Source of the DNA: Syngnathus acus
Lineage: Eukaryota; Chordata; Actinopteri; Syngnathiformes; Syngnathidae
Length of the DNA: 64,000 nt
Reading direction: 5' to 3'
NCBI RefSeq assembly: GCF_901709675.1
Contig: NC_051087.1
Coordinates: 13,827,384 to 13,891,383, forward strand
Each line of letters opens with the position of its first letter. Position 1 is the first letter of the stretch. Made by a program: the position numbers and the translations under genes. A model generated the notes under the pieces. It was given only the letters and a program-made list of their open reading frames with translations, had not been told where the DNA came from and searched no databases. This document shows positions 34,881-64,000 of this stretch, in pieces.

Positions 34881-34915
34881 TTTATTGCTAAAACACAGTG
34901 GTGCTATCATTTATT
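34881..34915 (-). terminator. slk: slk polyadenylation signals (candidates)
   Basis: Minus-strand AATAAA occurs at 34881-34886 and again at 34910-34915, about 500 bp beyond the slk stop. The first is only seven bases from the plus-strand col17a1 signal. Confidence 0.45.
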
Positions 34916-35411
34916 GGATTCCACATATGACGTTCTCAATAGAACTGTCATCTTGTTTTAATGTGCGATTCTGGCTATAATAATGTCTTCTGACACCTTC
35001 TCCATTGTTATGCATAACAGAAAAATGCCACCTGCCATTTACAGCTTGATTCTCCCATCTTGAGACAGAAAGGCATTCGGGGGGCGGCGGGGAGAAAAAC
35101 ACAAAGCGCTGAATTAGTAGAACTACTGTACTTAAGCCCAGCTGCATCTCAACCTACAGTAAGATTCTAAATCAGAGATGCATACGAGGATTGACCGTAT
35201 TCATCATTGATTTACGATAACCAAAAATCTTATGATCATCTAAAATGTTTCCAATTAACGTTACAAGAAATGCGATATAAATAGCTGCAGGAAACAGAGG
35301 TGTTCAAAGAGGGGTAAACCTCGTACATCCTTTACTGGTGGCCCAAGTAGGAGAGGAAGGCACAGGCTCAGCCACATTAGTCCAACTGCTGAAAGGACAG
35401 CAGGGGTTGGC
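34916..35411 (-). other. slk: slk 3' UTR
   Basis: About 500 bp between the slk stop codon and the candidate poly(A) signals. No coding potential or repeat recognised. Confidence 0.6.
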
Positions 35412-56807
<21,396 letters not shown>

Positions 56808-57053
56808 TCTGGGGTTGGTGATTACTATGTTTCTTAATTATTTACATAAAAAATAGATTTATATAATCTGGTCGTATCTTTTATTTATTCCCAAATTTAT
56901 ACACATTTTAAGGATTATGCAGTATGTATTAAAAAAATTTTCATGAACCTATACATTACTGTACATTTTAAATCTCTGTAAAGTGAATTTAGTCATGTTC
57001 ATCCACTGCGATTGATGTGACAGTGACTTCATCATGCACAGTTGCCAAAGTGA

Positions 57054-57059
57054 AATAAA
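57054..57059 (+). terminator. stn1: stn1 polyadenylation signal (candidate)
   Basis: AATAAA about 250 bp after the stn1 stop codon, in GTGAAATAAAGAAAATGTG. Confidence 0.6.
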
Positions 57060-57104
57060 GAAAATGTGAAATAAGTGGACTCAACATATCTATTCAATCT
57101 ATTA

Positions 57105-57365
57105 TTATTCTCCTCATGAGGGTCGCAGTTGTGCTGGAGCCTATCTCGGCTGACTTGGGCCATTAGGTGGGGTACACCCTGAAGTGGTTGCCATGGCACA
57201 CAGACAACACGACACACGTTTTTATTGAGAGGAAACTGAAATATTCAGAGAGCACCCAACCCGGTACGAGAAGAACTTGCAAACCCCACATAGGAGGCTG
57301 AAACCTGGAGTCGAACCTTCTACATCTGCACTGTTAGGTGGACGTCGATCACCATTCCGCCCTTA
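57105..57365 (-). mobile_element. Old SINE copy between stn1 and sh3pxd2a
   Basis: Reverse-strand tRNA-SINE: GGTCGCAGTTGTGCTGGAGC near its 3' end, AACTTGCAAACCCCACATAG in the body and an inverted B-box-like GAGTCGAACC at about 57310. Heavily mutated. Confidence 0.7.
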
Positions 57366-57539
57366 CTTTCAAATTAATAGATATTAAAATTGAAATGAAA
57401 ACTAAATAAATGATTAATTTATTCAATTTAGACTTCTTGGTGCTCCACGGACGTCTGCTGTTCTTCAGATTATTATTTTTTTGTCAAATAAACGTCCATG
57501 TGCATGTGAAGCAAAGTGTACAGGGGGGCAGCATGAAGT

Positions 57540-58376
57540 CATGGAGTGGGCGCGTTCACGTTGAGAATGCTTGCATCTGATTGGTCGTCGGCGGAACATC
57601 TGTAGCCACACTTGCAGCTCCTCATGTCTCCGGCCAGAAAGCAGCTCATGACTCAGTGCCTGCGGTGTTCAGCTGAAACGATCCGACGCGGCCTTGGAAA
57701 CAACTCAATGAATCAGCACTGTATTTGTGGACCACCCTTGTCTTTTTCAATACGTAACAGTCTCCTGCCAAGCCTGGAAGAAAAGTTATTTTAAGACGAG
57801 TCGGTTCCTGCATTGATTTACCAACCGAGCGATACGTTGTCAGCTATCCTCCTCACGAGTATTTTATTCAAAGTAGCCCCGTGGACGTATGAGAAGCACG
57901 TCCCACTCTTTTCCCAAATCCCTGCGGCAAATAGAATACGAGAAGCGTTTGACACTGGATTGACCAGCTATTTTACAACAACTAGACTGTGACGTCTAGG
58001 TATGCGGAGGGTCTCGTGGCCACCGAGACAGACACAAAGGGACTCTCGTCAATTTCCCAAGAATTTAAGGTGATTGCCTTCTTCCGGCGTTGTTGTTTTT
58101 TTTTTTTTTTTTCGTGGGGAAACGGAGGAGCCCTGACAGCGTATGTCACCGAGGGTTTACGCACAGCGTTTTCTTGGACGGACTATTGATAAGTTTATAA
58201 TTGGATTGGTGGTGATTGGGCGAATGGAACAATTACCAAACTGGCCGACAAGGAGCTGACGTCTTTCTCCGAACTGGCTGGGAATCGGACGATGAATGCA
58301 GGGATTTATTCGGTGTGATTCGAGCTGCAGCAGCTGTCTGCAAGGCGCGTTTATGTACAGCTTTTGCAGGGTCAAG
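57540..58376 (+). promoter_or_regulatory. sh3pxd2a: sh3pxd2a promoter and 5' UTR
   Basis: GC content and CpG frequency rise relative to the flanks. An inverted CCAAT box (TGATTGGTCG) lies at about 57577. Poly-T at 58098-58112 interrupts the leader. The transcription start is not fixed. In-frame upstream ATGs occur at 58296 and 58353. Confidence 0.5.
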
Positions 58377-58448
58377 ATGCAGGTTCGGACTGTGCTGGAC
58401 GTCAAAGTGGTGGACGTGGAGAAAAGGCGCAGTCCATCGAAACATTAC
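58377..58448 (+). CDS. sh3pxd2a: sh3pxd2a (TKS5) first coding exon
   Basis: Encodes the first 24 residues of the PX-domain scaffold of podosomes and invadopodia. VVDVEKRRSPSKHY matches the human TKS5 start (VVDVEKRRNPSKHY), and the donor TAC^GTGAGT follows. ATG 58377 gives exactly the 24 residues found before this splice site in human SH3PXD2A; ATGs at 58353 and 58296 would add 8 or 27. The SH3PXD2B paralogue reads differently here (VLDVQKRR), and the neighbours also indicate 2A. The rest of the gene lies beyond the right edge. Confidence 0.9.
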
Positions 58449-59889
58449 GTGAGTTGCCTTGCTCATCTTTGTCTGCACGATTTAATGCCCACGGTCTGCA
58501 GCTGCATCCTCACCACTCTACGCTGTTTTCCAGACATACATCTAGCCTAGTTGTTCTGATTAAACCTTAAATAAGGTGGGAATCATTTCATCACAGACGA
58601 TTCAGGGTCGTCTCTCATAACCATGTCCGATCAAATGGCAGCACACGTTGCAATAATCTGCTAAGAATGGCATTATTGCATATTGATTAAAATGGATTGA
58701 GGAGATATTTGCACCATGCTGGAAGTCAAAAATGCATCTGTCGGGCTGGTTACTGTAGCTGTAATGTTGAAAGTGCTCATCAAATGTGAAAGTTCACGTA
58801 TTGTTTTTCATTACAAAATTTTTATTGCAAAGCAGAGCAAACCTGATGTTTCAAATTCAATTCATTTGTTCAAAACAGGTTAACCGTGCTATAATATCTT
58901 CAATGGAAACATACTTGGATTGTTGTTTAAGTTACAATGTACAAAGTAGAAATAATCGGCATTTTCTTACTCTTTGTCTTTCTTAAATTGCTTTAGTCCA
59001 GCCACTTTTTTCAACCATGTTTTGATTTGATTTGTTAAATAAGCTAATCAGTGCCACCTTATTTACCATTGTTTTAATTTCCATTCCGCTTGCCTTGTAC
59101 TGCCAGAGAGAACACGCAGGTAGTTTACTTGCAGTTAACTTCAAGCTATTTTCACTCAGACAGTATATTTTATGCTGTTACACAATCATAAACAACTGAT
59201 AGAAAAGCTCAAACAGAGCATATAATGACTTAAAGTAACATGTCCTATCTGTGTAAAAATAATCATCTGACAATAACTGTATTGTGAAGCACCTCTATAT
59301 ATAAAAACATGCAATAAGAAGGATTTCAAAGAACACATGAGCCATCATGGAAATAATAAATGATAAATGATCGATACTGGCTATTTGGAATTGGTGTGAT
59401 ATTGATAATCACATTAGTATAGATTCTATTGATGCTATCAATCTTCACAGCCCTAACACAGGTGTATTTAGGGGCCCAAGGCAAATCTTGTCATTGGGCC
59501 CACCACAAATTGTCAAGATTCAGAATATTAATGCTAATCATTTACTAAAATGTGTGAATTTGAGGCAAGTCTCATATTTCCTTAGAGAGATAAAGTTCTT
59601 TAAATCATGGAGAAATTATATCCAACTCGCCAATGATTTTTATGTAATTGATAATGTTAATCAATTCGATATAGGTCAATATTTTCATTTTTTTTTTACA
59701 ACTGTATTACATCTTTGTGATGAAAAGAGTCACTCTTAACCGCATCCTACTTGGCTGACATTGACCACAGTGCTACCGCGACTAGCAAGACTCTCGCCTC
59801 AGGCTCTTGCTGTTCTCATCCACATTCAGTGTCACAGTAAAAAAGGTTAAAATCTTTGGTAGTTTTGATAAATGCAGTTTGCATTTTCA

Positions 59890-60085
59890 ACACCGCTTAT
59901 CCTGTTCAGTGTTGCGGAGGATGCTGGAGCCTAGCCCAGCTGACATAGGGCGAAAGGCAGACTATACCCTGAACTGGTCGCTAGGCAGTCGCAGGGCACG
60001 CGGAGACAAACGACCAGTCACAGCCACACGCACACCGGCACTGAGTGAAAATTGATCCCACGCTGTCCACACACGATCAGCGACT
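59890..60085 (-). mobile_element. SINE 3' half, reverse strand
   Basis: CAACACCGCTTATCCTGTTC, then GGATGCTGGAGCCTAGCCCA and CAGTCGCAGGGCACGC are the reverse complement of the SINE 3' body. The head is missing. Confidence 0.7.
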
Positions 60086-60810
60086 TTATAACATAACATC
60101 ATTTCTGGAAGTCATGGGACTGACAAAAATAAGTTCTGCAAAGTTTGATTCCATTTTTTTTTTTTTTTTTTTAAATCAGTTTTATATATCGGTCATGTGC
60201 ATCGTTCACAAATACTCAGATACTAGAGTACACCTTTTGTTAAGGGCTGTAGAGTTATAAAATAAGTTGTTTTATGCATCATTTGTTATTCATTAAGATT
60301 ACATGTTTCCTTCACTTGTCTTGAACATGCTGGAAACATTACATCAGATTTAAGCCAATGTTATCCTTATTTATCTTATATAAATACCTCCCTTGTTTGA
60401 AGCAACCTTACTTTACCCTACCACTTGAAGATTGTTAAAAATATACACAGTATGAAACGAGAACGACACTCAATATCAGGGTTATTCCACAGCTGCCCTA
60501 ATATAATAGCTTTATTAATTTACCACAAACATGTATGTAATCTTTAATCAAACAGTATCGAGTGTTGGAGCTTTAACCGCAATTACTATATTTTCCACAC
60601 TAAATAATCATGTTATTGTTATTCACAGTTTATACAAGTGACTGTTTTGACAAACCTGAAACAATGGAATCATTTTATTTCTTGATTAAAATGCCATTTC
60701 GTTACTTGCATTGATGAAAAACAATAGTTTATTACTATTTATATAATACTATTGTTGTAGTGGTTGAATATTTAATGTTACACTTTGAATTTGGTTACAC
60801 ACTATATGTT

Positions 60811-61206
60811 CGTGGCCGCATAGTGATGCACTGGTTAGCACGTCCACCCCACAGTTCAGAAGTTGCGATTTTGCGACCCCTGTGTGGGGTTCACATTTTC
60901 TCCCCGTGCCTGTGTGGGGTTTTCTCTGGGTACTCCGGTTTCCTCCCGCATTCCAAAAACATGCATGGTAGACCTATTGGGCACCCCAAATTGCCCGTAG
61001 GTGTGAGTGCGAGTGGGGATGGTTGTTCGTCTCTGTGTGCCCTGTGATTGGCTGGCAATCAGTTCAGGTTGTCCCCCGCCTACTGCCCGATGACTGCTGG
61101 GATAGGCTCCAGCACGGCTGCGATCCCTTTGGGGACAAGTGGTACGGAAAATGGACGGATGGAGTATATATACGTAGTATGTCAATACATACATATACAG
61201 TATTTT
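60811..61206 (+). mobile_element. SINE in sh3pxd2a intron 1
   Basis: Head CGTGGCCGCATAGTGATGCA with the A-box region TGGTTAGCACG, the body ACTCCGGTTTCCTCCCGC and tail GGACGGATGGAGT. The direct repeat CACTATATGTT at 60800-60810 and 61207-61217 is a candidate 11-bp target duplication, although about 40 bp of unrelated-looking sequence sits between the tail and the right copy. Confidence 0.82.
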
Positions 61207-62081
61207 CACTATATGTTTGTATCCCCAATTATGTTTTTTTGTAAATGAAAATCTAAAGTGATATGGTTAAGATTCTGTTGAATGTTTTTCTTGTGTTAGT
61301 TTTGTCGGGCCTAGGTTTATTTGGTAGATACTCTGCTGTTCCATCAAGAATTTTACATCAGGTCCCAGTGATATTTGGACACAGCACCCGTTTGTGATGT
61401 ACGTAATATATGCATACAGTATGTTGATAGTATCACCACATTTTGTGGGCATTAGAGCTTGTTAATCATAGTCGGAGCTGCGTAGTTTAGCTTATGAGAG
61501 CTGAGCCTTTCTGAGTTATGCATTGAACTCCTCGGACTGCGATCTGTGTCCTAGTTTCCCAGGCTACCAATTCTCATGAGACAAGGCTGTGCAAAAATAG
61601 AGAGGGAAGGAGTGAAAACCTGGCACAATATGTGGTGTCCATTCAGTCTCATTTGCAGTGTTTGAGAAACCAGCTGGAAATGCTTATCCTGGGGGCGGCG
61701 GTATCCAGAGGGAAGTGTTTGTTGGACCATAGAAACGTTGCAAACTCTCAGGCTTTCTACTTCTTTGAATGTTTTATGTGTGAGACTTTGTTTGCAGAGT
61801 GCAAGGTGATGAAATGAGAAGAAGTTTCGGTTCACAACAATGTTGAATCACTTTTTGGTTCCTTTACAACTCCCAGTCCCACTACATTTTCAAGAGTCCC
61901 GTACAAAGGCTTAGGTTGGAAAAGAGTTGTTACTTTGCACCATAAACATCTCTCCAGATGGCTGTTTCCCACTAAAATATTTATTGGTGTCTCAAAAAGT
62001 GAGCCATATCTAAGTGAGAGGTTCCTTGTTTTCAGATGCTTGCCTCAATAAACATATGGAGAGGAGTGGTTTTATTTAGAC

Positions 62082-62393
62082 CAGGGGTGTCAAACTCCTT
62101 ATTTTCACGGGCCGCATTGTAGTCTTAGCTTCTTTCGGAGGGCCATTATGACTGCCAACCCAAGTAAATGTATGAGCACCTCATATTATATACAGTAAAA
62201 GCTACAAAACAAACTGACGAATAACTCGTTTTCAAATCAGACAAGTAAATACTGGTCAAATATTAAAAAAAAAAACATTAAAAGTGAAGACAATTAGCAA
62301 TTCTAGTAATGATGCACAACTTGTCTTCGCGGGCCACATAAAATGATGTGGTGGGCCGTATCTGGCTCCCGGGCCTTGAGTTTGACACCTGTG
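62082..62393. mobile_element. hAT MITE with 8-bp target duplication
   Basis: Ends CAGGGGTGTCAAACTC and GAGTTTGACACCTGTG are inverted repeats with two mismatches. The flanks ATTTAGAC at 62074-62081 and 62394-62401 are identical. The internal GGGCCGCATTG and GCGGGCCACA motifs are characteristic of vertebrate hAT MITEs. No ORF. Confidence 0.94.
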
Positions 62394-64000
62394 ATTTAGA
62401 CCTTTTCCCTGCTTGATTGTTGTTTGCGAGATGACTGTCAAGGAGATTGGTTTGTTCAGGCGCAACAGACGAGGGAATCATATGCTTTGCTGACTTTGCT
62501 CTATTTCTGATTTTGGCTGCACGGTAATAAAATCATTGATGCTTTTGTACTGAGTACAAGCCATATAGAAAATGAATGGCTTAATTCCTGCTGTTGTCCA
62601 CTTTAAACAGGGAATTGTATGCACTTACATGACTGGTTTATACCAGCATTGGATATCTTTGCGAAACCTCACGTACATGTGCTCGTAATAAATAAAATTT
62701 ATATGTTTTATGATACACCATATTTTTTGTTTTGTTTCAATTGTATAGTCTGGGTAAAACTCCACGCTAAATGTCTGCATTTGCATCACCCAAGAATGGC
62801 AACAATGTGTGCAGTTGGATATATCGTATTGTGTGAGGGTACCAGTTTCAACTCTGGGCTGCAGTATTGTTTTTATGTAAAATGATAATTTCTTGTAAGA
62901 GTGAAAATGTTATGCCATCAAAGCCATTTTACTATTGGGCCTCTTTATATCGGTAATTTTTTCAACTTTTCAACAGACTGAACCACTTAATAGCACATAT
63001 AACCAAACACTAATATTCCATGACTAATAAAAAGTCAAGAGTATGAATAAACATTCATTTATTAAACCAGCCTTTCTATGGAATTAGAAATTCGTTCTCC
63101 AGTTTGAGAATAAAAAAAACTCCTATGCCTGACGACTTACACTTGGGGCGGCAGTAGCTCATCCACAAGCACTTGGACTTGGACCTAACTATTCAGACCA
63201 AAAATTCAGTGAAGAAATGTATTACATAATTATTATTTTTTTATCTACATATAATTTTATGTGAAAACATTTAATCGAAATAGAAAATTCCAAACTGAAC
63301 ACTAGTAAAAAAATCACGGATGCTTTTGTAGCCAGAGAATATTATGGGTCTCTGTTTTATATGCTATTTTAAATATAGCAGCCTAGGCGGGGTTCACTGC
63401 ATTTAGTGGCTAGCCCACATTCTCTGTTCCTTCAATTCCTGTGTTCGTATGCTTTCTTCTCTTGAAAACGGAATCACTGGGACCTGTTTTCTCTTCTAAA
63501 CTGTAAGTTTTGTCAATTGTCTATCTTAAATGTCTATCCTTTAGCTTTTGCATGATGGTCATTGTATCAATGATTTGTTGGCTTCTTTTTAGAAAGATAT
63601 AAACTTCTAATGTGCTTATGTAGAGGAACTTGGTAAAAATTGCAATTTTCTTTTTAATAGAATTTTTGCGAGACAAAATGTAACACTGTCCTTTTCTTTC
63701 TTTCTGGGATGCTGAAGCCCTGAAATAATTAGTTTCTATTTTACCTTAGTTTGTGCTTTTGTCATTCAAGAAATAATTTACTAGACTCCTTTAATGAGAA
63801 ATTTGACATGAGGCATTTTGCTAAAACGAAAGCTCTCATCACATGTTAAAGATACATTTACCCGTAAATTGCTAAAGCCTAGCTATAAAAAAAAAAGTCG
63901 CTACCAGAAGCTTTACAAAGAGATTTGCACTCTCATCTTAGTTAAATTCCCTATAGTAGCTCATCTGTAAGTACTTTGCTTCAGAACGCAAGGGTTCCAG

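Larger units (their letters stand above)
58449..64000 (+). other. sh3pxd2a: sh3pxd2a intron 1 (continues past window)
   Basis: 5.5 kb with no further exon recognised; the next expected exon would begin with VYIINVTW-like residues. It contains SINE copies at 59890 and 60811 and a hAT MITE at 62082. The remaining stretches (58.5-59.8, 61.2-62.0 and 62.4-64.0 kb) are AT-rich with nothing I can name. Confidence 0.7.

Overview
The window is teleost fish nuclear DNA, probably from a percomorph-type fish. The reasons are split genes with GT-AG introns, vertebrate proteins, fish-style L2/Rex1-like LINEs, tRNA-headed SINEs with (ATGG)n tails, hAT-type MITEs and many microsatellites. The species cannot be named from sequence alone.

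Four protein genes were rebuilt exon by exon: col17a1 (+, about 6.7-34.9 kb), slk (-, 34.9-52.7 kb), stn1 (+, 53.8-57.1 kb) and the 5' end of sh3pxd2a (+, from about 57.6 kb past the right edge). Gene order and relative orientation match the human 10q24-q25 block SH3PXD2A-STN1-SLK-COL17A1. slk and stn1 are head to head across a short CpG-rich spacer. col17a1 and slk are tail to tail with poly(A) signals only a few bases apart. The reconstructed slk (975 codons) and stn1 (359 codons) stay in frame across all chosen splice sites.

Region by region: 1-5.5 kb is a transposon graveyard (LINE fragments, a SINE, a fused zinc-finger ORF fragment). 5.5-10.4 kb holds the presumed col17a1 noncoding first exon and a repeat-filled first intron. 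10.4-19.5 kb encodes the cytoplasmic, transmembrane and linker parts of collagen XVII. 19.5-33.7 kb encodes the interrupted collagen ectodomain and contains an antisense LINE about 2.6 kb long. 35.4-52.7 kb is slk, with MITEs in its introns. 58.4-64 kb is the first intron of sh3pxd2a.

The least expected biology is in col17a1. A two-exon block is present three times in tandem, and the second exon is broken in two of the copies. A 210-bp tandem duplication has copied the intron/exon edge of the transmembrane exon. A four-fold peptide repeat lies in the cytoplasmic tail, and a distal 'GPPGPPG...VEYIK' module occurs four times. All internal coding exons that I could phase are phase 1-1, which lets such duplications keep the frame. 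I found no operon, CRISPR array, RNA gene or clearly novel multigene system.
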